From an uncultured Eubacteriales bacterium (GTDB lineage: Bacteria > Bacillota > Clostridia > Christensenellales > Aristaeellaceae): a stretch of 21,542 nt of DNA. Location: contig URUF01000037.1 in assembly GCA_900550955.1 (NCBI GenBank), positions 1-21,542 on the forward strand. The letters run 5' to 3'. The notes beneath the pieces were generated by a model that made no database searches, was not told the DNA's origin, and saw only the letters and a list, made by a program, of their open reading frames with translations. Shown piece by piece: positions 7,452-15,217 of this stretch (its first letter is position 1; the number at the start of each line of letters is the position of its first letter). The position numbers were made by a program, and so were the translations under genes.

Positions 7452-7468
7452 ATTCCTCGCTGAAACGC

Positions 7469-7544
7469 GGGGCATTAGCGCAGTTGGTAGCGCACAACAC
7501 TGGCAGTGTTGGGGTCAGGAGTTCGAATCTCCTATGCTCCACCA
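7469..7544 (+). tRNA. tRNA-Ala, anticodon GGC
   Basis: 76 nt with a full cloverleaf and encoded CCA. Acceptor GGGGCAT/ATGCTCC includes the G3:U70 pair that is the alanine identity element. The D stem is GCGC/GCGC, the anticodon stem CAACA/TGTTG with loop CTGGCAG (anticodon GGC at 7502-7504), and the T arm AGGAG-TTCGAAT-CTCCT. It has its own promoter and terminator, so it is a single-gene transcription unit. Confidence 0.97.
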
Positions 7545-7550
7545 TATTTG

Positions 7551-7604
7551 AGAAATCCGAACTTCATCCCAATTGGGGATGGGTTCGGATTTCTTCTTTA
7601 TTCT
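7551..7604 (+). terminator. Intrinsic terminator after tRNA-Ala
   Basis: AGAAATCCGAAC (7551-7562) pairs with GTTCGGATTTCT (7583-7594), with an inner CATCCC/GGGATG pairing, followed by TCTTTATTCT. It begins six bases after the tRNA CCA end. Confidence 0.85.
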
Positions 7605-7858
7605 CTCGGGTATTGTGGCGTGATACATAAAAAATGGAAGGGGATGAATCACTCCAATCAGGCTTATCCGTTTCGGAAATCCTTTGCCGGCCGGCATCAC
7701 AGCAAGGCGAGGCAAAGCAACGAATGCTTTGCCTTCCCAAATGCACGATCATACAAACGGACCGGGCTATATCCTTGCCAGTGAATTGATGTGGCAAACC
7801 ACATAAGGCCGGCCCAGCTCTTTCCCTCCATATCAAAAGGCCGGTCAGCGTTGATAGC

Positions 7859-9013
7859 TCATAGGCATTCCTTCAGTATCTCAAACACCTCGTCGCGCGT
7901 GAGCTGTTTGCAGCAGCCTGCCGTCAGATTGCAGGTATCCGCCACCGCCCGAAGCACGCGCTCGTCAGTGATGCCCATTTCGCCAAGCGTCGCAGGCAGG
8001 CCGATCTCCCGGATAAACCGCGCCAGCGCGTCCACGCCGGCCAGCGCCGTTGCCTCGTCCGTGCCGCCGTGCACATGCCACACCTCGCGCGCAAGCCTTG
8101 CAAACTGCTTCGGCGCGCTTAGGCAGATATGCCGGTACAGCGCCGGATGGATGACGGCCAGCCCCTGGCCGTGGTTGCAGTCCGTGTACGCGCCAAGCTG
8201 ATGCTCGATCTGATGCGCCTGAAAGTCCGTCGCCTTGCCCAGCTTGAGCAGGCCGTTCTCCGCCATGGCCGACGCCCACATGAGCTCGCTGCGCGCCTCC
8301 ATGTTCTGTGGGTCGCGCAGAAGCGTGCGGATGTGCGCAATCACGCTGCGCATGATCGCCTCGTTCATCTCATCGGAGAGGTTCGGCTCCCGCGGCGTGC
8401 CCAGATAGGTTTCCATGCAATGGCTCAACGTGTCAAACGCGCCGGAGATCACCTGCTTCATCGGCAGGGAGAGCGTGTAGGCAGGGTCGAGCGCTGCGAA
8501 GGACGCCGCCGTGCCGAAGATCGGCCCCTTCCACTTCTTTTCCTCGTGGGTGATGACGGCTCCCGCGTTCATTTCTGCGCCCGTGCCGGACGCCGTCACC
8601 ACCGCGCCCATGGGAATGCCCTGCACGGGAAACCGGTGCGCGCCATATTCCATCCCGAAGATGTCCTCGTCCAGCAGCGCCTGTGCGGAGATCACCTTGC
8701 AGCAGTCGATGACGCTGCCGCCGCCCACGGCGAGGATGAAGTCCACGTGCTCCCTTCGGGCGAGCTGCGCGCCCTCCTGCGCCTTTGCATACGTCGGGTT
8801 GGGCATGATGCCGGAAAACTCCACGACATCCTTCCCCATCCCGGCAAGCAGCGCTTTCATCTGGTCATATACGCCGTTGCGCTTGATGGAGCCGCCGCCA
8901 TAGGCGAGCATGACCATCCTGCCCGCTTGACCAAGCTCCGCCTTGAAGGCCTTTGCGGCCGCGCCCTCTCCAAAATACACCTTTGTGGGATACGAGAAAA
9001 CAAACGAATCCAT
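7859..9013 (-). CDS. Iron-containing alcohol dehydrogenase (YqhD/butanol dehydrogenase type)
   Basis: 384 aa, family length. Group III alcohol dehydrogenase that reduces aldehydes such as butanal with NAD(P)H in the cytosol. It shows the nucleotide-binding GGGS (97-100) in VGGGSVIDCCK and TASGTGAEMNAGAVIT. The metal ligands Asp194, His198, His267 and His281 fall at the same positions as in E. coli YqhD. Start 9013 has AGGAGG just upstream inside the preceding gene; the stop of that gene is 1 nt before the ATG, so translation is likely coupled. It is the last gene of the minus-strand set after the DUF4405-type cytochrome. A hairpin near 7715-7740 lacks a T-tract, so no clear terminator was found. 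Physiological substrate is open. Confidence 0.93.
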   Translation of the reverse strand: MDSFVFSYPTKVYFGEGAAAKAFKAELGQAGRMVMLAYGGGSIKRNGVYDQMKALLAGMGKDVVEFSGIMPNPTYAKAQEGAQLARREHVDFILAVGGGSVIDCCKVISAQALLDEDIFGMEYGAHRFPVQGIPMGAVVTASGTGAEMNAGAVITHEEKKWKGPIFGTAASFAALDPAYTLSLPMKQVISGAFDTLSHCMETYLGTPREPNLSDEMNEAIMRSVIAHIRTLLRDPQNMEARSELMWASAMAENGLLKLGKATDFQAHQIEHQLGAYTDCNHGQGLAVIHPALYRHICLSAPKQFARLAREVWHVHGGTDEATALAGVDALARFIREIGLPATLGEMGITDERVLRAVADTCNLTAGCCKQLTRDEVFEILKECL

Positions 9014-9014
9014 A

Positions 9015-9707
9015 TCAATTCCTCCTGTCTTTATTGGCCAAGCGCCTTGCGTCCGCAGCCCTTGCCGCGCGCATCGCATAATACCCCATTACAGCAAACA
9101 GCGCGATGATGGCCGCATAATCCAGCAGAAAGAAGACCAGCGGCTCATCAAAATCAAAGAATACAAACGGAATGCGCAAAAACATATAGTCGATCACCTG
9201 ACGCCTGACCATCGCATACGCGCCATAGGCCGCTATCAGCAGCGCCCCCGCCCGCATCATCCTTGCGCTCTTTTTCCGCTGCTTCCCCTTGCGAAGCGTC
9301 TGGAAAATCATGTGCCCATGCAGGCCCAGATGGATGGACATGAGCGCCATCCCCCAATACGCCCCAACGACATGGAACGACCTTGCGCCAAAGCGCCCGC
9401 CATGAATCGGAAGGAACGCCAGCGCGTGGCGCGAAAGGATGACGCCGCTGACAAACTGCATCGTCAGGTCAACCAGCAGCGCCAGATTGACCGCCGTTTG
9501 CAAAATGCGCGCGGCTGAAAAGCGCCCCTTGCTCAGGTTGCGATACCAGCGCCAGTTCAGCGCCTGATGAGCGATAACGCAGACGAGCATGGCGATTCCT
9601 ATGGTTTCATGCGTCGCCTCTCCAATGAGCTCATAGGTCATCAGCAGCATCAGAAGAATCAGCATCACCGCGTCCAGCCCGCGCCGGATCATCTGCCCGC
9701 GATTCAA
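9015..9707 (-). CDS. DUF4405-type cytochrome b-like membrane protein
   Basis: 230 aa with about six hydrophobic segments. Histidines lie within or next to segments 2-4: His33 (ATHETIGI), His47 (CVIAHQALNW), His112 (FHVVGAYWG), His126, His130 and His132 (HLGLHGHM), the pattern of haem-binding membrane proteins of the DUF4405 (flavinylation-associated cytochrome) group. The best start is TTG at 9705-9707, behind AAAGGA; an in-frame ATG at 9692 has no ribosome-binding site. It sits between a truncated NSS gene (47 bp upstream) and the alcohol dehydrogenase (1 bp downstream). It could carry electrons in the membrane, but no flavoprotein partner (FMN-binding domain) is visible nearby. Confidence 0.75.
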   Translation of the reverse strand: MNRGQMIRRGLDAVMLILLMLLMTYELIGEATHETIGIAMLVCVIAHQALNWRWYRNLSKGRFSAARILQTAVNLALLVDLTMQFVSGVILSRHALAFLPIHGGRFGARSFHVVGAYWGMALMSIHLGLHGHMIFQTLRKGKQRKKSARMMRAGALLIAAYGAYAMVRRQVIDYMFLRIPFVFFDFDEPLVFFLLDYAAIIALFAVMGYYAMRAARAADARRLANKDRRN

Positions 9708-9754
9708 GAAACATCATCCTTTCTGCTTGCGTCCACGCCGGATTCGCTGCGGAA

Positions 9755-10585
9755 TCAATCCGCATAGCCCAGCTCGCGCAGCCAGGCGACGATATCCATG
9801 CATTCGATCATGGTAATCGATTTTTCCAGATTGACATCCTGCTTCACATAAGAGCCGTAGGTGATCATAATCCCCATGGAAACGCTTAGCGAAAAGAACA
9901 GCTGGCTCATAGCGTCCAAAGAGATTTGCAGAAAGCGCTTGACTGTCATGCCGGTGAAATCCGGGGTGAGATACAGCTTCAGCCCCTGAAGGCCGGTTCG
10001 GACGCTTCCGTCATCCAGCGTGGTTTTCAGCGTCAGCGCGTAGCACGCAATGCCAATCACCATGATCAGCAAAAGCGGCATCATCGTCTTGGAAACCCGT
10101 TCGATGCCCTTCTCCACGCCGTTGTAGACAATCACGGAGGTGATGAGCATGAAGATCAGGCCGTACCAGACGGAGGAAGGCGAAGCAATGAAGCTTGTGA
10201 AGCAGTTGTCCTGTGCTGCTCCCGATACGCCATCCTTCAGATACAGCATGACGTACTTCAGAATCCAGCCGCCAATCACGGCGTAATAGGTCATAATAAG
10301 CACAGGCACAAGAAACGTTATAACGCCCAGGAACTTCCATTTCTTGCGCATGCTCTCATAGGCATGTATGGCGCTCATCCCGGTTTTGCGTCCGATGGCA
10401 ATATCGGTTGTCAGCAGTGTAAAGCCTACCGTCAGGATCAGGATCAGGTAAATAACCAGAAACACGCCGCCTCCATCTTTCGCTGCAAGATATGGAAAGC
10501 GCCAGATGTTCCCTATGCCTACGGCGCTGCCTGCCGCGGCAAAAACAAACCCAAGCTGTCCTGTAAAGCCGTTCTTTTTCTTCAT
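9755..10585 (-). pseudogene. Truncated sodium-dependent (NSS/SNF family) transporter
   Basis: 276 aa against about 440-500 for bacterial NSS proteins. The N-terminus is clear: FAAAGSAVGIGNIWRFPYLAAKDGGG, the TM1 Na+ and substrate site with the conserved Asn26. Six membrane segments follow, including SLSVSMGIMITYGSYV of TM6. After NLEKSITMIECMDIVAWL, where TM7 should begin, the frame ends RELGYAD and stop. The missing C-terminal half is not in another frame, because the next gene starts 47 bp on, so this looks like a deletion rather than a frameshift. The LeuT fold needs TM1-10, so the product is probably inactive. GGGAGGG precedes the ATG. It is divergent from lysR with a shared control region. 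Confidence 0.8.
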
Positions 10586-10613
10586 GCGTCACGGACCCTC
10601 CCGCATTCTGTAC

Positions 10614-10642
10614 TTGACACCCCAACAGGATACCACTACAAT
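10614..10642 (+). promoter_or_regulatory. Promoter of the lysR gene
   Basis: A consensus -35 TTGACA (10614-10619), a 17-bp spacer and TACAAT (10637-10642) predict a start near 10649 and a leader of about 78 nt that runs through the inverted repeat at 10657-10682 and a small hairpin, CCTGC/GCAGG (10696-10708). Confidence 0.8.
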
Positions 10643-10646
10643 ACAA

Positions 10647-10675
10647 ATAAAACCAGTTTAAGTTTTTTATGTTAA
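10647..10675 (-). promoter_or_regulatory. Candidate promoter for the minus-strand NSS/DUF4405/ADH set
   Basis: On the minus strand TTAACA (10670-10675), a 17-bp spacer and TTTTAT (10647-10652). The elements are moderate, and the -35 and spacer coincide with the inverted repeat, as expected for a LysR-controlled promoter. Confidence 0.45.
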
Positions 10676-10682
10676 ACTTAAA
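10657..10682. promoter_or_regulatory. Putative LysR-regulator operator
   Basis: TTTAAGTTT (10657-10665) and AAACTTAAA (10674-10682) are perfect 9-bp inverted arms around an 8-bp AT-rich centre. The site lies just downstream of the lysR transcript start and overlaps the -35 region of the opposite promoter. This fits autorepression of lysR and control of the divergent genes. Confidence 0.6.
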
Positions 10683-10726
10683 TTGTATTTAATCTCCTGC
10701 ATCGCAGGAAAAAAAGAGGGCCTTCG

Positions 10727-11596
10727 ATGGACACATTCTCCTACCGGGTGTTTCTGACCATCGTTCAGTATAAGAGCTTCCAAAAAGCGGCCGAGCTTCA
10801 TCATGTCACTCCGCCGGCTATCAGCCATCTGGTCAAACAGTTGGAGAAAGCGTTTGGCTTCTCCCTGTTTGTCCGAAGCAGGCATCATGTATCGCTTACA
10901 ACTGCCGGCGAGGCCATTCTCAATTCCGTTGTAGAGATTGTAAAAAAAGAAGATGCGCTCAATCAGCTGGTATCGGAGTTGAACGGTCTAAACAGAGGGC
11001 ACGTCCGCCTGGGTATCTTCAACTCCATGTGCAAATATCTGCCGGATGTCCTTAGGGATTTCAACAGGCAGTATCCGCATATCACATTTGAGATCTACCA
11101 GGGGTCCTATGAAGACATCATCAACTGGCTGAAGACGGGCGTTGTAGATATCGGCTTCCTGTCCAAAACGGTGAATCCGGGTTTTCCGTTCCATGAGATT
11201 TTTGCCGACCCGTTGATGTGCATCTTAAAAAAGGATACGCCAACCGAATCCGAAACCGAGATTCATCTGGAGAGCCTTGCCGATTCTTCTTTTGTGATGC
11301 AGCGGGAATCCTGCGATGCCGACGCCAGACGGATGATGGATAAGCTAAGTCTTGATGTGAGGACAGTGTGCCATGTGGTTGATGATAAAACCACTGTTGA
11401 AATGGTAAAAAGCGGGTTTGGCTTTGCCATTATGCCCTTGATGACTATGTACGGACTTGAGCAGGATGTTAAAATGCTTAGGATTATGCCGCCGGAAAAG
11501 CGGATTATCGGCGTATCTGTGCTCAATGAAAATGAGCTTTCACCGGCGGTGAAAAAAGCGTTTGCGTTTATTAGGGACTATCCTTTTTCAGATTGA
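10727..11596 (+). CDS. LysR-family transcriptional regulator
   Basis: 289 aa, normal for the family. Residues 1-60 form the winged helix-turn-helix (FLTIVQYKSFQKAAELHHVTPPAISHLVKQLEKAFGFSLFVR, then LTTAGE). About residues 88-285 are the LysR substrate-binding domain, with GHVRLGIFNSMCKYLPDVLRDF, GVVDIGFLSK and VKSGFGFAIMPL. GAGGG lies 6 nt before the ATG. It is divergent from the NSS, DUF4405 and alcohol dehydrogenase genes and probably regulates them through the shared inverted repeat. Base composition is visibly lower in GC than in flanking genes, suggesting acquisition of this block. The inducer cannot be inferred. Confidence 0.94.
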   Translation: MDTFSYRVFLTIVQYKSFQKAAELHHVTPPAISHLVKQLEKAFGFSLFVRSRHHVSLTTAGEAILNSVVEIVKKEDALNQLVSELNGLNRGHVRLGIFNSMCKYLPDVLRDFNRQYPHITFEIYQGSYEDIINWLKTGVVDIGFLSKTVNPGFPFHEIFADPLMCILKKDTPTESETEIHLESLADSSFVMQRESCDADARRMMDKLSLDVRTVCHVVDDKTTVEMVKSGFGFAIMPLMTMYGLEQDVKMLRIMPPEKRIIGVSVLNENELSPAVKKAFAFIRDYPFSD

Positions 11597-11645
11597 CGGT
11601 TGGCTGAAAGGTACTGTGATCTTCCTACCTTGGATAAAACAAAAA

Positions 11646-11691
11646 GACGGGCGCCGCTATGCTCGTGATAACGCATAACCCTAGCGCCGTC
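11646..11691. terminator. Hairpin downstream of lysR, possibly a bidirectional terminator
   Basis: GACGG and CGC (11646-11654, one bulge) pair with GCG and CCGTC (11684-11691), with an inner TATGC/GCATA (11658-11662 with 11673-11677). The plus-strand tail CTCCTCTTT is weak, while on the minus strand TTTTTGTTTT follows, which is stronger. The rest of the lysR-to-zinc-ribbon gap (11597-11855) shows no credible gene. Confidence 0.45.
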
Positions 11692-11855
11692 CTCCTCTTT
11701 GAGGCTTCTTTGCCCCTCCTTTTAAGCTGCTTCATTGGTTCTTCCTGTTATATAGAGGCTCCAACGGCAATGGCGTTTGATGATGCTTGTTATTCCATTG
11801 CAGGCAGATACGGAAAGCCGCAAGCACGCCATCAGCTCCGTTCCCATTTCCTCCC

Positions 11856-11885
11856 TTGACTTCCCCCTTGAATCCGTCGTATCAT
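11856..11885 (+). promoter_or_regulatory. Promoter for the zinc-ribbon to GT-C operon
   Basis: TTGACT (11856-11861), an 18-bp spacer and TATCAT (11880-11885) predict a start near 11892, only about 18 nt before the chosen ATG. No further regulatory site was seen. Confidence 0.6.
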
Positions 11886-11909
11886 ATAAGGTGAGGAGGT
11901 ATGGTTCAT

Positions 11910-12641
11910 ATGCAAAACGAAACGCTTCCCGTATGCCCGCGCTGCGGCAAAGCCCCTAAGCAGGCCGACGCCGCCTTTTGCCCCTATTGCGGCGCGCCTA
12001 TGGATCAGCGCTCCGCCGCGCCCGTGCCGGAGGGCGCGCAAAGGCTGCTGGACGAGGCCGCCAAGCAGCCCGACCCCAAAAAGAAATACGAGCTGCTGAA
12101 AAACGCCCAGCGCCAGTACCCCGATTGCCTGGAGGTGGCGCAGGAGCTGCTGTTTTTGGGCCGCCTGCATGAGCGCAACCCCCGCAAGGTGGATTTTTCC
12201 GTAATCAAGTGCTACCTGTGGCATATGTACTTAACCCCGGAGCAGTTTAGCAAGGAGCAGCAGGCCGCCATGCGCGCCGAGCTGTTTGAGCATCCCGACC
12301 TGAAGCGTTGCCAGGCCCTGGCCCCCAATGCCGAGGCCTTTACCCGGCAATACCTGGAGCGCCTGGCCCAGGAATTTGTGCGCCTGTTTTTGCGCGGCAG
12401 CAGCACGTATATGCGCTCGTTCTTCGGCATCCGCTTTGACGGGCGCGCCTCCAAAACGCTGGCCGCGCCTGCGGCCGCCATGCTGGGCCGCATCCGCGCG
12501 GATGAGGCGCTATCGCCCCAGCGCCGCGATATGCTGTATAACGCCCTGTACTGCGGCTATCTGCGCGAAATGAGCGGCGACGGCCAGCGGCTGGACGCCC
12601 AGCTTGGCGAGCAGGGGCTGCCTCTGGGCGCAAAGCCCTGA
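11910..12641 (+). CDS. Zinc-ribbon domain protein of unknown function
   Basis: 243 aa. The N-terminus has a rubredoxin-like zinc ribbon with two CxxC pairs (Cys9/Cys12 in CPRCGK and Cys24/Cys27 in FCPYCG). The remainder (about 40-243) looks like a soluble helical domain with KKKYELLKNAQRQYPDCLEVAQELLFLGRLHERNP, somewhat TPR-like, and no transmembrane segment or enzymatic motif. An upstream ATG at 11901 is only 1 nt from GGAGG; the ATG at 11910 has a 10-nt spacing and is preferred. It is the first gene of a five-gene plus-strand operon. Its role is not known; such ribbons often mediate protein or nucleic-acid binding. Confidence 0.8.
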   Translation: MQNETLPVCPRCGKAPKQADAAFCPYCGAPMDQRSAAPVPEGAQRLLDEAAKQPDPKKKYELLKNAQRQYPDCLEVAQELLFLGRLHERNPRKVDFSVIKCYLWHMYLTPEQFSKEQQAAMRAELFEHPDLKRCQALAPNAEAFTRQYLERLAQEFVRLFLRGSSTYMRSFFGIRFDGRASKTLAAPAAAMLGRIRADEALSPQRRDMLYNALYCGYLREMSGDGQRLDAQLGEQGLPLGAKP

Positions 12642-12680
12642 GCTATCCCTTTCCCAAGCCGACGATAAAGGAGGAATTTT

Positions 12681-13421
12681 GTGGAGCGTTCCCACTCCCG
12701 GCGGCGCACGCCGCCCAGCGGCATGCCCAGCGAAGCGCCCCGGCCGCCCAAAGGCGCGCTGGAGGGTGCCCAAAAGCCGCGCGACGCGCTGCCCCCGCAA
12801 AAACCCGTTACGGATGAGGCACCCGCCGTGCGGCCGCCTTCCCGGCTCAAGCGCGCGCTCAAACGGATTGGGCTTGGCTTGCTGCTGGCGCTCGCGCTGG
12901 CGTTTGCCTATGTGTTTTTGCTTCTGGGCGAGCCGGAGGAGGAAGCCAAGCTGGCGCAGCCCGTGGTTGAGGAAGCCATTACCCTGCCCATGAGCGCGCT
13001 GGACATGCCCGGCGAGGCCAATGTGCAAAGCCTTGCGGATTCCTTTGGGCAACCGGTGCTGTCGCTGTACGGCGCGCTTTCCATGCAGAAGGCGCGCATC
13101 TATGACACGGCCTTTGGCGGCGGCTACGCCCGCCGCGTAACCCTCACCTATGCCTTTGCGGACGGCGCGCTGCTTACGGTGGATAGCCTGCGCCCCACGG
13201 CGGCGGTTACGCTGCTGGGCGACGGCGGCTACCGGCTCAACGCAAGCAGCCTGTACGCCCTGGCCGGCCTGGACGCCGCCCGTATGGACAGCGACGCGCA
13301 AACCTGCATTTTCACCCAAAGCGATACGGCGGTGTACGCCGTCACCTGCCCCGCGCAGCACGCCGGGGAGCTAAACGAGCTGCTGCGCCAAACCACCCTG
13401 ATCGCCCCTTCCGGCGAATGA
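12681..13421 (+). CDS. Single-pass membrane protein of unknown function
   Basis: 246 aa with a GTG start behind AAAGGAGG. Residues 1-60 are basic and proline-rich (cytosolic), 62-83 form one transmembrane helix, and the rest is probably extracytoplasmic, with an acidic stretch (EPEEEAK) just after the helix and a globular region rich in short strand-like segments (YARRVTLTYAFADGALLTV, ALSMQKARIYD). No domain is recognised. It starts 39 bp after the zinc-ribbon gene and its stop lies just ahead of the ABC transporter's ribosome-binding site, so it may work with that exporter, which is inference from position only. Confidence 0.75.
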   Translation: MERSHSRRRTPPSGMPSEAPRPPKGALEGAQKPRDALPPQKPVTDEAPAVRPPSRLKRALKRIGLGLLLALALAFAYVFLLLGEPEEEAKLAQPVVEEAITLPMSALDMPGEANVQSLADSFGQPVLSLYGALSMQKARIYDTAFGGGYARRVTLTYAFADGALLTVDSLRPTAAVTLLGDGGYRLNASSLYALAGLDAARMDSDAQTCIFTQSDTAVYAVTCPAQHAGELNELLRQTTLIAPSGE

Positions 13422-13444
13422 TACAAAAGGAGCGTACCCTTCCC

Positions 13445-15217
13445 ATGCATACCCCTAACCAACGCGCCATGAAAACCTCCGTGCTGATCCGCCGCTTTCT
13501 GCCCTACTTTCAAAAGTACCTTCCCATCCTGGTATTCGACCTTCTGTGCGCGGCCCTTACCACCGTGTGCGACCTGGTGCTGCCGTTGATCGTGCGCAGC
13601 ATCACCAGCCTGGCGGCCAATGACCTTGCGGCCCTCACGGTAAGCTACGTGCTGCGTCTGGGCGGCGTGTACGTGCTTTTGCGCGTGATTGACGCCGCCG
13701 CCAACTTTTACATGAGCTCGCGCGGGCACATCATGGGCACCTATATCGAGCGCGATATGCGCAACGACCTGTTTGCGCATTTGCAGGAGCTGGGCTTCGC
13801 CTATTACAGCAACGCCAAGGTGGGCCAAATTATGGCGCGCATCACCAGCGACCTGTTTGACGTTACGGAGTTTGCGCACCACTGCCCGGAGGAGTTTTTC
13901 ATCGCGGGTATCAAAATTGTGGTGCCCTTCGTTATCCTCATGGGCACAAGCCCCGCGCTTACGCTGATCATCTTTGCCATGGTGCCGCTGATGCTTGTGT
14001 GCACCCGCTTCTTTAACAAGCGCATGCGCGACGTGTTCAAGGAAAGCCGCCACCAGGTGGGCGAGATCAACGCCCAGGTGGAAGACAGCCTTTTGGGCAT
14101 CCGCGTGGTCAAAAGCTTTGCCAACGAGCCCATGGAGCTTGAAAAGTTCCATCAGGGCAACGACGAGTTTGTGCGCATCAATACCCGCAAATACCTCTAC
14201 ATGGGCGGCTTTAACACCTCCACCCGCGTGTTTGACGGGCTTATGTACATTGTGGTTGTGGTGGCGGGCGCGCTGTTCATCATCCAGGGCTCCATTACCC
14301 CGGCGGATTATATGGCGTACCTGCTGTATGTAAGCACGCTGCTTACCTCCATCCGCCGCATTGTGGAGTTCATGGAGCAGTTCCAGCGCGGCATGACGGG
14401 CATAGAGCGCTTTTGCGAAATCATGGACGAAAAGCCCGATATCCAGGACGCGCCCGGCGCTAAAGAGCTTTCAAACGTGCGCGGCGACGTAACCTTCGAC
14501 CACGTAAGCTTCCATTATAACGACAACGATAAGAACGTGCTGGCCGATATCAACTTCCATGTAAAGGCGGGCGAGCGCGTGGCGCTGGTGGGCCCCAGCG
14601 GCGGCGGGAAAACCACGCTGTGCAACCTGATCCCGCGGTTTTATAACGTGTCCGGCGGCCGCATTTTGATTGACGGGCAGGATATTACCATGCTCACCCA
14701 GCGCAGCCTGCGCGAAAACATCGGCATGGTGCAGCAGGATGTGTACATGTTCTCCGGCACCATTTACGATAACATCGCCTACGGCATGCCCTCCGCCACC
14801 CCCGAAAAGGTGACAGAGGCCGCCAGGCTGGCCGGCGCGCACGAGTTTATCCAGGAGCTGCCGGAGGGCTACCAAACCTTTGTGGGCGAGCGCGGCGTAA
14901 AGCTGTCCGGCGGGCAGAAGCAGCGCATCTCCATCGCGCGCGTATTTTTGAAAAACCCGCCCATCCTAATTTTGGACGAGGCCACCAGCGCCCTGGATAA
15001 CGAAAGCGAGCGCCTGGTGCAAAAATCCCTGGAAAAGCTTAGCGAGGGCCGCACCACGTTTACCATCGCGCACAGGCTTACCACCATCCGCAACGCCAGC
15101 ACCATCTGGGTGCTTACCGAAAACGGCATCGAGGAGCAGGGCACGCACCAGCAGCTTATGCAAAAGGGCGGGCTGTACGCGCGCCTGTATCAAATGTATA
15201 CGGAGGACGGGCAATGA
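13445..15217 (+). CDS. ABC transporter, fused permease and ATPase (exporter type)
   Basis: 590 aa, an MsbA/LmrA-type half-transporter that would dimerise in the cytoplasmic membrane. Residues about 15-310 hold six transmembrane helices; about 345-590 are the nucleotide-binding domain. Walker A GPSGGGKTT (383-391), Q-loop VQQDVYMFSG, signature LSGGQKQR (487 on), Walker B ILILDEATSALD with catalytic Glu512, and the H-loop His543 in IAHRLTT are all intact, so it should be an active ATPase. The frame opens at 13418, where an ATG overlaps the previous stop (ATGA), but AAAAGGAG at 13425-13432 points to the ATG at 13445. The stop overlaps the next ATG by four bases. Substrate is unknown; lipid, peptide or drug export is typical. 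Confidence 0.93.
   Translation: MHTPNQRAMKTSVLIRRFLPYFQKYLPILVFDLLCAALTTVCDLVLPLIVRSITSLAANDLAALTVSYVLRLGGVYVLLRVIDAAANFYMSSRGHIMGTYIERDMRNDLFAHLQELGFAYYSNAKVGQIMARITSDLFDVTEFAHHCPEEFFIAGIKIVVPFVILMGTSPALTLIIFAMVPLMLVCTRFFNKRMRDVFKESRHQVGEINAQVEDSLLGIRVVKSFANEPMELEKFHQGNDEFVRINTRKYLYMGGFNTSTRVFDGLMYIVVVVAGALFIIQGSITPADYMAYLLYVSTLLTSIRRIVEFMEQFQRGMTGIERFCEIMDEKPDIQDAPGAKELSNVRGDVTFDHVSFHYNDNDKNVLADINFHVKAGERVALVGPSGGGKTTLCNLIPRFYNVSGGRILIDGQDITMLTQRSLRENIGMVQQDVYMFSGTIYDNIAYGMPSATPEKVTEAARLAGAHEFIQELPEGYQTFVGERGVKLSGGQKQRISIARVFLKNPPILILDEATSALDNESERLVQKSLEKLSEGRTTFTIAHRLTTIRNASTIWVLTENGIEEQGTHQQLMQKGGLYARLYQMYTEDGQ

Noticed and set aside
7699..7746. GGCAAAGC/GCTTTGCC hairpin as a terminator for the alcohol dehydrogenase gene
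   Set aside because: No T-tract follows on the minus strand and it is over 100 bp from the stop; the remaining 7605-7858 spacer shows no supported feature.
9708..9754. Frameshift as the cause of the short NSS gene
   Set aside because: Only 47 bp separate its stop from the DUF4405-type gene and no TM7-12 sequence is present in any frame, so a deletion fits better.
11658..11665. CTATGCTC, an 8-bp match to the tRNA-Ala 3' end, as a possible island attachment site
   Set aside because: The match is only 8 bp and does not reach the CCA end; chance is sufficient, and no integrase gene is present.
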